Source of the DNA: Flavobacteriaceae bacterium NBU2973
Lineage (GTDB): Bacteria > Bacteroidota > Bacteroidia > Flavobacteriales > Flavobacteriaceae
Assembly (NCBI GenBank): GCA_026162565.1
Contig: JAOEIQ010000006.1
Coordinates: forward strand, 1-64,000
Length of the DNA: 64,000 nucleotides
Reading direction: 5' to 3'
Within the stretch, counting starts at the first letter, position 1, and each line of letters starts with the position of its first letter. A program made the position numbers and the translations under genes. Positions 24,984-36,900 of this stretch are shown in pieces. The notes under the pieces were generated by a model, which saw nothing but the letters and a program-made list of their open reading frames with translations, had not been told where the DNA came from and searched no databases.

Positions 24984-25955
24984 CTACACATAAACTTGTA
25001 ATAGATGTGCATTTTCTGAAGTTATTTGATACGTTTTTAATGCTGCTGGCATTAAAATTGTTTCACCTTTTTTTATAGTTTCTGAAAAGCTTTCAGATTG
25101 GATTGTTGCCTCTCCTTCTACGCACATGTAAATAAAAAATGAGTCTTTATCATTTAGCATAGAAATTGTTTCTGTTATATGCATAAAACTCGTAGTAAAA
25201 TAAGGACAGCTTACCATTTTATTTGATTGGTTTTGTATTTTAGAATAAGAAACTCTAAAATCATCTTTCATATCAAAATCAATAGCATCTATAGCTAAAT
25301 CGTTATGCAACTCTCTTTCATTACCTTGATCGTCTACTCGGTCCCAATCGTAAACTCTATAAGTTATATCACTTGTTTGTTGAATTTCGGCTAACAAAAC
25401 TCCAGCACCTATTGCATGTACACGTCCCACTTCAATAAAGTAAGTATCACCAGTTTTTACCTTATCAAAGTTTAAAATCTCTGTGAGAGTCTTATCTTCA
25501 AGATGTTTTAAATATTTTTCCGGTGTTACTTTTTGATTAAATCCAACTATTAAATTGGCATCATCATCTGCTTGCATAACATACCACATTTCGGTTTTTC
25601 CAAATGAATTATGACGTTTAGCAGCCAATTCATCGTTTGGATGTAATTGAATAGATAAATCTTGCTTGGCATCAATAAACTTGATTAGTAACGGAAATTT
25701 ATCACCAAAAACTTCATAGTTTTTCTCACCAATTAATTGATGTTTGTAATCTTTTTGAAGCTCTTTGAGTGAAGTCCCTTTTAAACTACCGTTAGTAATT
25801 ATTGAAGTATCACCTTCAACATCGCTAATCTCCCAACTTTCACCTACATTTTCAGCTAATGAAGATTTATTAAGTACTTTATTAAGCTTTTGACCTCCCC
25901 AAATTTTTTCTTTTAAAATTGGTTTAAACCTTATTGGATATAATTGCTTGTTCAT
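24984..25955 (-). CDS. manA: Mannose-6-phosphate isomerase, type I
   Basis: The 323-residue protein has the metal ligands of type I phosphomannose isomerase: Q103 and H105 in IQLHPND, E122 in KTEMWY and H180 in GRVHAIG, all in a cupin fold. It interconverts mannose-6-phosphate and fructose-6-phosphate in the cytoplasm, feeding surface polysaccharide or using mannose. The short form without extra domains is usual for Bacteroidota and Firmicutes. It starts three bases after the PTPS-like gene. Confidence 0.95.
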   Translation of the reverse strand: MNKQLYPIRFKPILKEKIWGGQKLNKVLNKSSLAENVGESWEISDVEGDTSIITNGSLKGTSLKELQKDYKHQLIGEKNYEVFGDKFPLLIKFIDAKQDLSIQLHPNDELAAKRHNSFGKTEMWYVMQADDDANLIVGFNQKVTPEKYLKHLEDKTLTEILNFDKVKTGDTYFIEVGRVHAIGAGVLLAEIQQTSDITYRVYDWDRVDDQGNERELHNDLAIDAIDFDMKDDFRVSYSKIQNQSNKMVSCPYFTTSFMHITETISMLNDKDSFFIYMCVEGEATIQSESFSETIKKGETILMPAALKTYQITSENAHLLQVYV

Positions 25956-25958
25956 ATA

Positions 25959-26369
25959 TTACTCTCCAGAATAGCTAACAAAATTTCTAGGTGTCTCGTA
26001 CAACGTTACTTCTAAATCTAAATGTGACTCTAGCTTTGCTTTCATTTTATTGTAAATAACAACAACAATATTCTCTGCGGTCGGATTTAAATTTTCAAAC
26101 TCTTTAACATCAATATTGAGGTTTTTATGATCGAAAGCATCTTCAACTTCTTCTTTAATTATATCCTTGAGAATTTTCATGTCAATTACATAACCAGTTT
26201 CTGGATCAATGTCTCCAGTAACGCTTGCGATTAACTCATAGTTATGACCATGAAAATTTGGGTTGTTACATTTACCAAAAACAGCATTGTTTTTTTCATC
26301 TGTCCAATCCTTTCGGTATAATCTATGAGCTGCATTAAAATGAGCTCTTCTACTAACTGTTACTCTCAT
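25959..26369 (-). CDS. queD: 6-pyruvoyl/6-carboxy-tetrahydropterin synthase family protein
   Basis: The 136-residue protein has zinc ligands H15, H40 and H42 and the catalytic cysteine C34 in CNNPNFHGHNY, plus DHKNLN and the terminal ETPRN segment. The C-x5-HGH spacing is that of eukaryotic PTPS rather than the C-x3-HGH spacing of E. coli QueD. It may make carboxytetrahydropterin for queuosine or act on pterins. The gene symbol is therefore provisional. The start overlaps the idi stop by four bases. Confidence 0.85.
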   Translation of the reverse strand: MRVTVSRRAHFNAAHRLYRKDWTDEKNNAVFGKCNNPNFHGHNYELIASVTGDIDPETGYVIDMKILKDIIKEEVEDAFDHKNLNIDVKEFENLNPTAENIVVVIYNKMKAKLESHLDLEVTLYETPRNFVSYSGE

Positions 26370-26890
26370 TTAGTGATGTTTATATAATCGTAGAATTTAC
26401 TAAAAATTATTTTAAACCACTCTGTATAATTTTCAGGATGTAAAGAGATATCAACTTTTACTTCTTCTAGAGACATCCATTTCCAATCTGCAGCTTCTTC
26501 TAGATTAATTTTAGGTTCGTCATTGTAATATCCAACTAAAACGTGATCGTATTCATGTTCTGTTAATCCATTATCAAAAGGTGCTTTGTATATAAATGAA
26601 GTCGTTTCTTTAAGGTCTGTAACAAACCCCATTTCTTCTTGTAATCGTCTTTTACCTGCTTCGATATTTGCTTCGCCATCTCTTTGGTGGCTACAGCAGG
26701 TATTAGTCCATAATCCTGGAGAGTGATACTTATCAAAAGCTCGCTGTTGAAGCATCAACTCATTGTTATCATTAAAAATAAAAACGGAGAATGCACGATG
26801 TAAAAGTGCTTTTTCGTGAGCTTCCATTTTTGGCATTAAACCAATTTGCTCATCTAGTTCATTAACTAGAATTACTTTTTCTTCAATCAT
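26366..26890 (-). CDS. idi: Isopentenyl-diphosphate delta-isomerase, type I
   Basis: The 174-residue Nudix protein has HRAFSVFIFN, the catalytic cysteine region WTNTCCSHQRDGE (C65/C66, H68), RRLQEEMG (Nudix box) and EHEYDHV with the acidic pair E111/E113. It converts IPP to DMAPP for isoprenoid synthesis. It is the first gene of the operon. CAAAAATA at 26895-26902 reads as TATTTTTG on the minus strand and may be its -7 box, which would make the mRNA nearly leaderless. Confidence 0.95.
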   Translation of the reverse strand: MIEEKVILVNELDEQIGLMPKMEAHEKALLHRAFSVFIFNDNNELMLQQRAFDKYHSPGLWTNTCCSHQRDGEANIEAGKRRLQEEMGFVTDLKETTSFIYKAPFDNGLTEHEYDHVLVGYYNDEPKINLEEAADWKWMSLEEVKVDISLHPENYTEWFKIIFSKFYDYINITK

Positions 26891-26985
26891 GAAACAAAAA
26901 TACCAACTAATCCTATAAAATTAGTAAAGGTTTTCATAAAATTAAAATGCTATAATTCAACCAATGTTTTTGCTACGAATAATAG

Positions 26986-26993
26986 TATATTTG
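26986..26993 (+). promoter_or_regulatory. Candidate -7 box of prfC
   Basis: TATATTTG matches TAnnTTTG and lies 21 bases before the ATG. The nearest TTG (26970-26972) is only 13 bases upstream, so the -33 element is unclear. Confidence 0.4.
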
Positions 26994-27014
26994 CCACCTA
27001 TTTATAGATAATTC

Positions 27015-28601
27015 ATGAGTTTTAAAGAGGAAATTGCTAGACGAAGAACATTTGGTATTATATCACATCCTGACGCAGGTAAAACTACGCTTACAGAAAA
27101 ATTATTACTCTTTGGTGGTGCTATACAAGAAGCTGGAGCTGTTAAAAGTAATAAAATTAAAAAAGGTGCTACCAGTGATTTTATGGAGATTGAGCGTCAA
27201 CGTGGTATCTCTGTTGCAACCTCTGTCCTAGCATTTGAATACAACAATATAAAAATTAATATTCTTGATACACCTGGTCACAAAGACTTTGCTGAAGATA
27301 CATTTAGAACTTTAACAGCAGTTGATAGTGTAATTGTAGTAATAGATGTTGCTAAAGGTGTTGAAGAACAAACTGAAAAACTAGTAGAAGTTTGTAGAAT
27401 GCGAAATATCCCAATGATTGTTTTTATCAATAAAATGGACCGTGAAGGTAAAGATGCTTTTGATTTACTGGATGAAATAGAAACAAAATTAGGATTACGA
27501 GTAACGCCTTTAAGTTTTCCAATAGGAATGGGTTACGATTTTAAGGGAATCTATAATATTTGGGAGAAGAATGTTAATATATTCACTGGAGATAGTAGAA
27601 AAGATATTGAAGATACTATCGAGATTTCTAATTTAAGCGACTCTAAATTAGATGAATTAGTTGGAAAAAATTCAGCTAATACACTTCGTGAAGAAATAGA
27701 ACTTGTTGATGGTATATATCCTGAATTTGATAAGCAGGAGTATTTAGATGGAAAACTACAACCCGTATTTTTTGGGTCTGCTTTAAATAATTTTGGTGTT
27801 AGAGAACTCTTAGATTGTTTTATAGAGATTGCTCCCAAACCTCGACCAAAAAATAGTGAAGAGCGGCTAGTTAAACCTGAAGAAGATAAATTCTCTGGCT
27901 TTGTTTTTAAAATTCATGCCAATATGGATCCAAACCACAGAAACCGATTAGCTTTTGTAAAAATCGTTTCTGGAGAGTTTAAACGTAATACGCCTTATTT
28001 GCATGTAAGACACAATAAGAAATTAAAATTCTCTAGTCCAAATGCTTTTTTTGCTGAAAAGAAGGAAATAGTCGACATATCCTATCCTGGAGATATTGTT
28101 GGCTTGCAAGACACTGGTAATTTCAAAATTGGTGATACATTAACTGAAGGAGAAATATTAAACTATAAGGGTATTCCTAGCTTTTCTCCAGAACATTTTA
28201 GATATATCAATAATGCAGATCCATTAAAATCTAAACAATTATATAAAGGAATCGATCAGTTAATGGATGAAGGTGTTGCGCAATTATTCACTTTAGATAT
28301 GAATGGAAGAAAAGTAATTGGAACTGTTGGAGCGCTTCAATATGAAGTTATTCAATATCGATTAGAGCATGAATATGGAGCTAAATGTACTTATGAGAAC
28401 TTAAATGTACATAAAGCCTGTTGGGTAGATCCTGAAGATCCTAAAAATGATGAATACAAAGAATTTTTAAGAGTAAAGCAACGTTTTTTGGCTAGAGATA
28501 AGCAAAATCAATTGGTGTTTTTGTCAGATTCTTCTTTCTCATTACAGATGACGCAACAGAAGTATCCAAGCGTAAAATTTCATTTTACCTCTGAATTTTA
28601 A
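27015..28601 (+). CDS. prfC: Peptide chain release factor 3
   Basis: The 528-residue GTPase has G1 SHPDAGKTT (17-25), G3 DTPGHKDF and G4 NKMD, followed by the beta-barrel domain and the RF3 C-terminal domain. The length is normal. It removes RF1/RF2 from the ribosome after termination. It is a single gene, divergent from idi. Confidence 0.97.
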   Translation: MSFKEEIARRRTFGIISHPDAGKTTLTEKLLLFGGAIQEAGAVKSNKIKKGATSDFMEIERQRGISVATSVLAFEYNNIKINILDTPGHKDFAEDTFRTLTAVDSVIVVIDVAKGVEEQTEKLVEVCRMRNIPMIVFINKMDREGKDAFDLLDEIETKLGLRVTPLSFPIGMGYDFKGIYNIWEKNVNIFTGDSRKDIEDTIEISNLSDSKLDELVGKNSANTLREEIELVDGIYPEFDKQEYLDGKLQPVFFGSALNNFGVRELLDCFIEIAPKPRPKNSEERLVKPEEDKFSGFVFKIHANMDPNHRNRLAFVKIVSGEFKRNTPYLHVRHNKKLKFSSPNAFFAEKKEIVDISYPGDIVGLQDTGNFKIGDTLTEGEILNYKGIPSFSPEHFRYINNADPLKSKQLYKGIDQLMDEGVAQLFTLDMNGRKVIGTVGALQYEVIQYRLEHEYGAKCTYENLNVHKACWVDPEDPKNDEYKEFLRVKQRFLARDKQNQLVFLSDSSFSLQMTQQKYPSVKFHFTSEF

Positions 28602-28715
28602 CAAAATATCGATTTTTTTGTTTATAATTGAAGTGAATTTTTACATTTAATTCAATCTAAAAGCTATCCCTCTCCGCATTTAGTACGATTATTAACCCCA
28701 AATTATGATCTACTT

Positions 28716-28964
28716 ATGGAAATTCAACCTAACATTTTTAGTAATAGTGATATTACTGTAACGTATGAACCAAAACTGTGTATCAACGCAGAACGATGTG
28801 CAAGAGAATTGTCTGAAGTTTTTAGAACATCTGTAATTCCTTGGATTAAATTGGATGGAACAAATGACACTAAAAAAATTATAAATCAGTGTAAGCGTTG
28901 CCCTTCTGGTGCGTTACAATGCACTATAAAAAACAAAGCAGCTATCAATAAGATTGCTTCATAG
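28716..28964 (+). CDS. Small divergent ferredoxin-like (mono 4Fe-4S) protein
   Basis: The 82-residue protein has cysteines C22, C28, C59, C62 and C69 in LCINAERCARE and CKRCPSGALQC, the pattern of divergent single-cluster 4Fe-4S proteins (Fer4_19). It would carry electrons or sense redox state. Partners of this family are often acetyltransferases, but none lies next to it here. It is a single gene ended by the hairpin at 28991-29020. Confidence 0.85.
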   Translation: MEIQPNIFSNSDITVTYEPKLCINAERCARELSEVFRTSVIPWIKLDGTNDTKKIINQCKRCPSGALQCTIKNKAAINKIAS

Positions 28965-28990
28965 GACTTTTTTACATTACCCAATTAAAA

Positions 28991-29020
28991 AGCCTTTAAT
29001 TAAAAATTAAAGGCTTCTTT
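28991..29020. terminator. Bidirectional terminator
   Basis: AGCCTTTAATT (28991-29001) pairs with AATTAAAGGCT (29005-29015); T-rich tracts follow on both strands. It serves the ferredoxin gene and the minus-strand DUF3467 transcript. Confidence 0.85.
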
Positions 29021-29027
29021 TATATTT

Positions 29028-29235
29028 AAGCTTGACCTGTTGATCCAAAGTTTAAAGGAATTGGTGGTTGCTACATGAAAATATGTCGAGCAACCTTAAT
29101 TCTAAAAAGAATTATGCTTGTCCTGTTGGTCCAAAGTTTAAAGGAATTGGTGGTTGCTAAATGAAAACATGTCGAGCAACCTAATTTCAAAAAAAATTAT
29201 GCTTGTCCTGTTGGTCCGAAGTTTAAAGGAATTGG
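29028..29235. repeat. Three tandem copies of the 3' end of the DUF3467 gene
   Basis: Copies lie with a period of 85-86 bases: the shared core begins at about 29045, 29131 and 29216. The minus strand of each copy encodes IPLNFGPTGQA and a stop; the outermost copy has one change, P to S. Between copies a hairpin with arms GGTTGCT and AGCAACC can form. Only the innermost copy is joined to the reading frame, so the others are untranslated tail. Confidence 0.85.
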
Positions 29236-29514
29236 TGGTTGCTCGTAATCTTTGATTTCACCATGAGCATTTTCAAATCTAGTTACATTATCACCTAAAG
29301 CTTTTAATAAGCGTTTCGCATGCTGTGGTGTTAATATAATACGTGATTTCACTTTGCTCTTAGGTGTTCCTGGCATTATACTAACAAAGTCTACTACAAA
29401 TTCTGAAACCGAGTGATTTATAATTGCCAAGTTAGAATAAGTTCCTTCTGCAACCTTTTCATCTAACTCAATATTTATTTGTCCTTTTTGAGCTTTTTTC
29501 TTTTCATCAGCCAT
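29197..29514 (-). CDS. DUF3467 family protein
   Basis: The 105-residue protein has NLAIINHSVSEFVVDFVSIM, a K-V-K-SRIILTPQHAKRLLKAL core and a PPIPLNFG tail, typical of DUF3467. The fold is compact and cytosolic, and the function is unknown. It regularly follows rpoC in Bacteroidota, as here (55 bases after the rpoC stop, across a terminator). Its last 12 codons are repeated twice more downstream. Confidence 0.88.
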   Translation of the reverse strand: MADEKKKAQKGQINIELDEKVAEGTYSNLAIINHSVSEFVVDFVSIMPGTPKSKVKSRIILTPQHAKRLLKALGDNVTRFENAHGEIKDYEQPPIPLNFGPTGQA

Positions 29515-29533
29515 ATTAAAAAAGTGTTTAAAA

Positions 29534-29562
29534 AAAGATTCCTGCTAGAAGCAGGAATCTTT
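29534..29562 (-). terminator. Terminator of the rpoBC operon
   Basis: AAAGATTCCTGC and GCAGGAATCTTT form a perfect 12-bp stem with a five-base loop; a T run follows on the minus strand. It lies between rpoC and the DUF3467 gene. Confidence 0.9.
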
Positions 29563-29569
29563 TATCTAA

Positions 29570-32500
29570 TTAATTATAATTTAGTTGCTCTTTAGCTTGC
29601 ATCATCTCGTCAAACTCTTGTTTAGATCCAACGATGATGTTATCGTAACGTCTCATACCAGTACCAGCTGGAATTTTATGACCCACGATTACATTCTCTT
29701 TTAAGCCTTCTAGTTCATCAATTTTACCATTAACTGCTGCTTCATTTAATACTTTAGTAGTTTCCTGGAAGGAAGCTGCAGATATAAATGATTTAGTTTG
29801 TAATGATGCTCTGGTAATACCTTGTAATATTGGTGTAGCAGTTGCTGGTTGAGCATCTCTTGCTACTACAAGGTTTTTATCTCCTCTTCTTAAAATTGAA
29901 TTCTCATCGCGTAATTCTCTTGGCGAAATCATTTGCCCAGCTTTTAAGTTTTCTGAATCACCAGCATCTTCAATTACTTTCATTCCAAAGATTTCGTCGT
30001 TTTCTTCTATAAAATCTGATTTATGAATTAACTGATTTTCTAGGAATATAGTATCTCCAGAATCTGTAATTCTAACTTTACGCATCATTTGTCTTACGAC
30101 AACTTCAAAATGCTTATCGTTAATTTTTACACCTTGTAAACGGTATACTTCTTGTACTTCATTAACAAGATATTGCTGAACTGCAGATGGGCCTTTAATA
30201 TTTAATATATCGTCAGGAGTTATTGATCCATCAGATAAAGGCATACCAGCTTTTACATAATCGTTTTCTTGAACCAGAACTTGATTAGATAATTTTACTA
30301 AATATTTTCTAACGTCACCTAATTTAGATTCAATAATAATTTCACGATTACCACGCTTTATCTTACCGAAAGATACAACACCATCAATTTCACTAACAAC
30401 TGCTGGGTTAGAAGGATTTCGAGCTTCAAATAACTCTGTAACTCGAGGTAAACCTCCTGTAATATCTCCAGATTTTGCAGATTTTCGTGGAATCTTAACC
30501 AAAATCTTACCTACATTAATCTTATCGCCATCGTCAATCATTAAGTGGGCTCCAACTGGTAAGTTGTAAGACCTCATGATTTCTCCTTTGGCACCTTCAA
30601 TATGAAGTGTAGGAATTAATTTTTTATTTCTAGATTCTGAAATCACTTTTTCTTGGAATCCTGTTTGCTCATCTATCTCAACTTGATACGTAACACCTTG
30701 TTCGATATTTTCATACTTAACTTTTCCAGAAAATTCAGATATAATAACACCATTGTAAGGATCCCATTGACAAACCAGATCGCCTTTTTTAATTGACTGA
30801 CCATCTTTTATGTATATACTTGAACCATAAGGAATGTTGTTAGTACTTAAAATAATTCCTGTTTTCTTATCTATTAATTTAAGTTCAGATGTACGAGAAA
30901 TTACAATATCTACTTCATTACCTTCATTATCTTCTCCTTTAACCGTTTTAAGGTCTTCAATTTCAGCCACACCATCAAACTTTGCAGCTAACTTATTTTC
31001 TTCAGAAATATTTCCTGCAATACCTCCAACATGGAAGGTACGTAGTGTTAATTGAGTTCCTGGTTCACCAATTGATTGAGCAGCAACAACACCAACAGCT
31101 TCACCCATTTGCACCATTTTGCCGGTAGCCAAATTACGCCCATAACATTTAGCACAAATTCCTTTTTTAGCCTCACAAGATAAAGGTGATCTAACATCTA
31201 CAGTCTCTACTGCAGAGTCTCCAATCTTCTTTGCAATAACATTATCTATATGCTCTCCAGAAGCTACTAATAATTCTTCAGATAAAGGATCGTAAACATC
31301 ATTTAATGAAGTACGACCAACGATTCTATCTTCTAAAGATTCAATAATCTCTTCGTTCTTTTTTAATGCAGTTACAGCAACACCTCTTAACGTACCACAA
31401 TCATGTTCATTTACAATAACATCTTGTGAGACATCAACTAAACGGCGTGTTAAATAACCAGCATCTGCAGTTTTTAATGCTGTATCGGCTAGACCTTTAC
31501 GTGCACCATGTGTAGAAATGAAGTATTCTAGAATAGATAACCCTTCTTTAAAGTTTGAAAGAATAGGGTTTTCAATAATCTCGCCTCCTCCTGCAGTAGA
31601 TTTTTTAGGTTTTGCCATTAATCCACGCATTCCTGTTAACTGACGAATCTGTTCTTTAGATCCACGAGCTCCAGAATCAAGCATCATAAATACCGAATTA
31701 AAACCTTGTTTATCTTCTGAAATATTTCTCATAGATAACTCTGTTAATTCAGCATTAGTTGATGTCCAGATATCAATAACTTGGTTATAACGCTCATTAT
31801 TTGTTATAAGTCCCATGTTATAGTTACCCATTATACCATCGACCTTTTTATTAGCATCATCAATCATGGATTGTTTTTCATCAGGGATAATAATATCTCC
31901 TAAACTAAATGATAATCCACCCTTGAATGCAAAATTATAACCCAATCCTTTAATTTCGTCAAGAAAAGCAGCTGTTTCAGGCACACTTGTTTTTTTAAGG
32001 ATACCATGAATAATATCTCTTAAAGCCTTTTTAGTTAATACCTGATTAATATATCCAGCAGCTTCAGGAACTTTCTCATTAAATAATACACGACCAACAG
32101 TCGTTTCTATTATTTGCATAGTTAGTTCTCCTGCTTCGTTAAAATCTTTAGTTCTAACTTTTATTCCAGCATTTAAATCTACACGACCTTCATTGTAAGC
32201 AATAGTTACTTCTTCTGCAGAGTAGAATGTTAATCCTTCTCCTTTAACAATTTCAGTATTTGTAGATTTTCTGTGTTTAGTCATATAGTATAAACCAAGT
32301 ACCATATCTTGAGAAGGTACAGCAATTGGAGAACCATTTGCAGGATTCAAGATGTTGTGAGATGCTAACATTAATAATTGCGCCTCAAGTATAGCCTCTG
32401 GTCCTAATGGTAAATGCACAGCCATTTGGTCACCATCGAAATCGGCATTAAATGCCGTACATACTAATGGATGTAATTGGATCGCTTTACCTTCAATAAG

Positions 32501-33871
32501 TTTAGGTTGGAACGCTTGTATTCCTAATCTGTGAAGTGTAGGAGCACGATTTAAAAGAACTGGATGTCCTTTTAAAACATTCTCTAATATATCCCAAACT
32601 ACTGGTTCTTTTTTATCTATAATCTTTTTAGCAGATTTTACAGTTTTTACAATTCCTCTTTCAATTAATTTTCTGATAATGAAAGGTTTGTAAAGCTCTG
32701 CTGCCATATTTTTAGGAAGACCACATTCGTATAACTTTAATTCTGGTCCTACAACAATTACAGAACGAGCAGAATAATCAACACGCTTACCAAGTAAGTT
32801 TTGACGGAAACGTCCTTGCTTACCTTTTAACGAATCTGATAATGATTTTAATGGTCTGTTAGAATCTGTTTTTACAGCAGAAGATTTACGTGTGTTATCG
32901 AATAACGAATCTACAGATTCTTGTAACATACGCTTTTCATTACGTAAAATAACTTCTGGTGCTTTTATCTCAACTAATCTTTTTAGACGATTATTACGAA
33001 TGATTACACGACGGTATAAATCATTTAAATCTGATGTTGCGAAACGACCTCCATCTAATGGTACTAATGGACGTAATTCTGGTGGAATTACAGGAATGGC
33101 TTTCATGATCATCCATTCTGGTCTGTTCTCTCTGTTTTTATTAGACTCTCTTAATGCTTCAACTACTTGAAGACGTTTAAGAGCTTCTGTTTTACGTTGT
33201 TTAGACGTTTCCGTATTAGCTTTATGTCTTAATTCAAACGATAATCCATCTAAATCAATTCTAGCTAATAAATCGATTAAACATTCAGCTCCCATTTTAG
33301 CGATAAACTTGTTAGGATCTGAATCGTCTAGATATTGGTTTTCTTGTGGAAGAGTTTCAGCAATATTTAAATATTCTTCTTCTGTTAAGAAATCCATTTT
33401 TTGAAGCGGTTCGCCTTCTTCGTTTTTAGCTATACCTGGTTGAATTACTACGTAACGTTCGTAGTAAATAATCATATCAAGCTTTTTAGATGGTAAGCCT
33501 AATAAGTAACCTATTTTATTAGGTAATGAACGAAAATACCAAATATGAGCTACAGGAACTACTAAATTAATATGACCAACACGATCACGTCTTACTTTCT
33601 TTTCAGTAACTTCTACACCACATCTATCACAAACAATCCCTTTATATCTTATACGCTTGTACTTACCACAGGCACACTCGTAATCTTTTACAGGACCAAA
33701 AATACGTTCACAGAATAATCCGTCACGTTCAGGTTTGTGTGTACGATAATTAATTGTTTCAGGTTTTAAAACTTCACCACGAGAAGCTGCTAAAATAGAT
33801 TCTGGTGATGCTAAACCAATTGAGATTTTATTAAATCTCTGTATTGTATTGTTATCTTGCTTTCTAGCCAT
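29570..33871 (-). CDS. rpoC: DNA-directed RNA polymerase subunit beta'
   Basis: The 1433-residue protein has the N-terminal zinc site ([20 protein letters not shown]), the catalytic NADFDGDQM (three Asp bind magnesium), the second zinc site ([13 protein letters not shown]), the trigger loop region and [18 protein letters not shown] of the bridge helix area. The length is usual for Bacteroidota, which carry a lineage insert in the trigger-loop/C-terminal region. It forms the catalytic core with RpoB. It starts 37 bases after the rpoB stop. Confidence 0.99.
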   Translation of the reverse strand: MARKQDNNTIQRFNKISIGLASPESILAASRGEVLKPETINYRTHKPERDGLFCERIFGPVKDYECACGKYKRIRYKGIVCDRCGVEVTEKKVRRDRVGHINLVVPVAHIWYFRSLPNKIGYLLGLPSKKLDMIIYYERYVVIQPGIAKNEEGEPLQKMDFLTEEEYLNIAETLPQENQYLDDSDPNKFIAKMGAECLIDLLARIDLDGLSFELRHKANTETSKQRKTEALKRLQVVEALRESNKNRENRPEWMIMKAIPVIPPELRPLVPLDGGRFATSDLNDLYRRVIIRNNRLKRLVEIKAPEVILRNEKRMLQESVDSLFDNTRKSSAVKTDSNRPLKSLSDSLKGKQGRFRQNLLGKRVDYSARSVIVVGPELKLYECGLPKNMAAELYKPFIIRKLIERGIVKTVKSAKKIIDKKEPVVWDILENVLKGHPVLLNRAPTLHRLGIQAFQPKLIEGKAIQLHPLVCTAFNADFDGDQMAVHLPLGPEAILEAQLLMLASHNILNPANGSPIAVPSQDMVLGLYYMTKHRKSTNTEIVKGEGLTFYSAEEVTIAYNEGRVDLNAGIKVRTKDFNEAGELTMQIIETTVGRVLFNEKVPEAAGYINQVLTKKALRDIIHGILKKTSVPETAAFLDEIKGLGYNFAFKGGLSFSLGDIIIPDEKQSMIDDANKKVDGIMGNYNMGLITNNERYNQVIDIWTSTNAELTELSMRNISEDKQGFNSVFMMLDSGARGSKEQIRQLTGMRGLMAKPKKSTAGGGEIIENPILSNFKEGLSILEYFISTHGARKGLADTALKTADAGYLTRRLVDVSQDVIVNEHDCGTLRGVAVTALKKNEEIIESLEDRIVGRTSLNDVYDPLSEELLVASGEHIDNVIAKKIGDSAVETVDVRSPLSCEAKKGICAKCYGRNLATGKMVQMGEAVGVVAAQSIGEPGTQLTLRTFHVGGIAGNISEENKLAAKFDGVAEIEDLKTVKGEDNEGNEVDIVISRTSELKLIDKKTGIILSTNNIPYGSSIYIKDGQSIKKGDLVCQWDPYNGVIISEFSGKVKYENIEQGVTYQVEIDEQTGFQEKVISESRNKKLIPTLHIEGAKGEIMRSYNLPVGAHLMIDDGDKINVGKILVKIPRKSAKSGDITGGLPRVTELFEARNPSNPAVVSEIDGVVSFGKIKRGNREIIIESKLGDVRKYLVKLSNQVLVQENDYVKAGMPLSDGSITPDDILNIKGPSAVQQYLVNEVQEVYRLQGVKINDKHFEVVVRQMMRKVRITDSGDTIFLENQLIHKSDFIEENDEIFGMKVIEDAGDSENLKAGQMISPRELRDENSILRRGDKNLVVARDAQPATATPILQGITRASLQTKSFISAASFQETTKVLNEAAVNGKIDELEGLKENVIVGHKIPAGTGMRRYDNIIVGSKQEFDEMMQAKEQLNYN

Positions 33872-33908
33872 AATATATGGTTGATAATGTAATTATCTGT
33901 AAAAATTA

Positions 33909-36900
33909 TTATTCTTCTAATCTAATATCTAGCCCTAAACCTTTTAATTCATGCATAAGTACATTAAAAGATTCTGGTAGTCCTGGTTCTGGCATTGGCT
34001 CACCTTTTACTATAGCCTCGTACGTTTTTGCTCTACCAATAACGTCATCAGATTTTACTGTTAGTATTTCACGTAATGTACTAGATGCTCCATAAGCTTC
34101 TAATGCCCAAACTTCCATCTCACCAAAACGCTGACCACCAAATTGAGCTTTACCTCCAAGAGGTTGTTGCGTAATTAACGAGTAAGGTCCTATTGAACGA
34201 GCATGCATTTTATCGTCAATCATATGACCTAATTTAATCATATAAATAACTCCGACCGTTGCTGCTTGGTCAAAACGTTGTCCTGTTCCACCATCATAAA
34301 GATATGTGTGTCCAAATCTCGGAATTCCAGCTTCATCCGTAAATCCATTAATCTGATCAAGGGTTGCTCCATCAAAAATTGGTGTTGCAAAAGTACGACC
34401 TAAGTCTTGTCCTGCCCAACCAAGAACTGTTTCATAAATTTGACCAATGTTCATACGAGATGGTACACCAAGTGGATTTAATACTATATCTACTGGAGTT
34501 CCATCTTCAAGGAAAGGCATATCTTCTTGACGAACAATACGAGCAACAATACCTTTATTACCGTGACGTCCTGCCATTTTATCTCCTACCTTGAGTTTAC
34601 GTTTTTTAGCAATGTAAACTTTAGCTAGTTGAATAATTCCTGCTGGCAACTCGTCACCTACAGAAATCGTAAACTTCTCACGACGTAATGACCCTTGTAG
34701 ATCGTTTTCTTTAATCTTGTAATTATGAATAAGATCTGCAACTAGTTTATTAGTATCGTCATCTGTTGTCCATTTTCCAGACACTAAATGAGTATAGTCA
34801 TCAACTGAATTTAACATTTTAAGTGTGAACTTTTTACCTTTTGGTAAGACTTCTTCACCTAAATCATTATATACACCTTGAGCTGTTTTACCATTTACAA
34901 TAGCAAATAGTTTTTCTATAAGTTTGTCTTGTAACTCATCGAACTTTTTGAAGTAAACAGACTCTAATTGAGCAATGTCTTCTTTATCTTTAGCACGCTT
35001 ACGTTTGTCTTTTATTGCACGAGCAAATAATTTTTTATCGATAACAACTCCTTGTAAAGAAGGGGACGCTTTTAAAGAAGCATCTTTAACATCTCCTGCT
35101 TTATCTCCGAAGATTGCTCTTAAAAGTTTTTCTTCAGGTGTAGGATCGCTTTCTCCTTTTGGAGTAATTTTACCAATTAAGATATCTCCAGGCTTGATTT
35201 CTGCACCAATACGAATCATTCCATTCTCATCAAGATCTTTAGTAGCTTCTTCAGATACATTAGGTATATCATTAGTTAACTCTTCGTTACCTAATTTTGT
35301 ATCTCTAACATCAAGAGAATACTCATCTATATGAATAGAGGTAAAAATATCATCTCTTACCACTTTTTCAGATATTACAATTGCATCCTCAAAGTTATAT
35401 CCTTTCCATGGCATAAAGGCCACTTTCATATTTCTACCTAAAGCAAGCTCTCCATTTTGAGTAGCATAACCTTCACAAAGTACTTGACCTTTTGTTACCT
35501 TGTCACCTTTTTTAACAATTGGTTTAAGATTTATAGAAGTACCTTGATTCGTTTTTCTAAATTTAACTAATGGATACGTCTTGATATTACTATCGAAACT
35601 TACCATTGCTTCTTCTTCTGTACGATCGTATTTTATAACAATCTCATTAGCATCAACGTATTCTACTACACCAGTTCCTTCAGCATTTACAAGAACTCTA
35701 GAATCTGAAGCAACTTGACGCTCAAGACCTGTTCCAACTATAGGAGCCTCTGGTCTTAAAAGTGGTACAGCTTGACGCATCATGTTAGATCCCATTAATG
35801 CACGGTTTGCATCATCATGCTCTAAAAATGGAATTAAAGATGCAGAAATAGATGTAATTTGATTAGGAGCAACATCTGTGTAATCAACTTTAGTTGGTTC
35901 AATTACTGGGAAATCACCCTCCATTCTTGCAATTACCTTATCATGAAGAATTTTACCATTATCATCTACTTCTACTGTAGCTTGAGCAATTAGTTTTTCT
36001 TCTTCTTCCTCTGCACTTAAATAGGTTGGAGCATTTTTAATATCAACAACACCATCTGTTACTTTTCTGTAAGGTGTTTCTAAAAAACCTAATTGATTTA
36101 CTTTAGAATACACTGATAACGAAGATATTAAACCAATATTCGGACCTTCAGGTGTTTCAATTGGACATAATCTTCCGTAATGCGTATAGTGTACATCACG
36201 TACCTCAAAACCTGCTCTTTCTCTGGATAATCCACCAGGCCCTAAAGCTGATAGACGACGCTTATGAGTTATCTCTGCTAATGGATTTGTTTGATCCATG
36301 AATTGAGATAACTGGTTAGTTCCAAAAAACGAATTAATAACAGACGATAATGTCTTTGCATTAATTAAGTCAATTGGAGTAAACACCTCGTTATCACGAA
36401 CGTTCATACGCTCACGAATTGTACGAGCCATACGCGCTAAACCAACTCCAAATTGAGATGATAATTGTTCTCCAACAGTACGAACACGACGGTTAGATAA
36501 GTGATCAATATCATCTATTTCAGCTTTAGAGTTAATAAGCTCAATTAAATATTTAATAATAGTTATAATATCTTCTTTGGTAAGCACTTGCTTATCCATT
36601 CCGATATCAAGACCTAATTTTTTATTCATTCTGTAACGACCAACTTCACCTAATGAGTATCGTTGATCAGAGAAAAATAACTTGTCAATTATTCCTCTTG
36701 CTGTTTCCTCATCTGGTGGTTCTGCGTTACGTAATTGTCTGTAAATATGTTCTACTGCTTCTTTTTCAGAATTAGTAGGATCTTTTTGAAGTGTATTATG
36801 AATTATTGCATAATCACCTGATTGATTTTCTTCTTTATGAAGTAAAATAGTTTTCACTTCAGCTTCAAGAATTTCTTCTACGTTTTCTTTATCGAGAATT

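Noticed and set aside
29028-29190. CRISPR-like or small-ORF reading of the 85-base repeats
   Set aside because: Only three units, and each is a copy of the adjacent gene's 3' end rather than repeat plus unique spacer; no cas genes are nearby.
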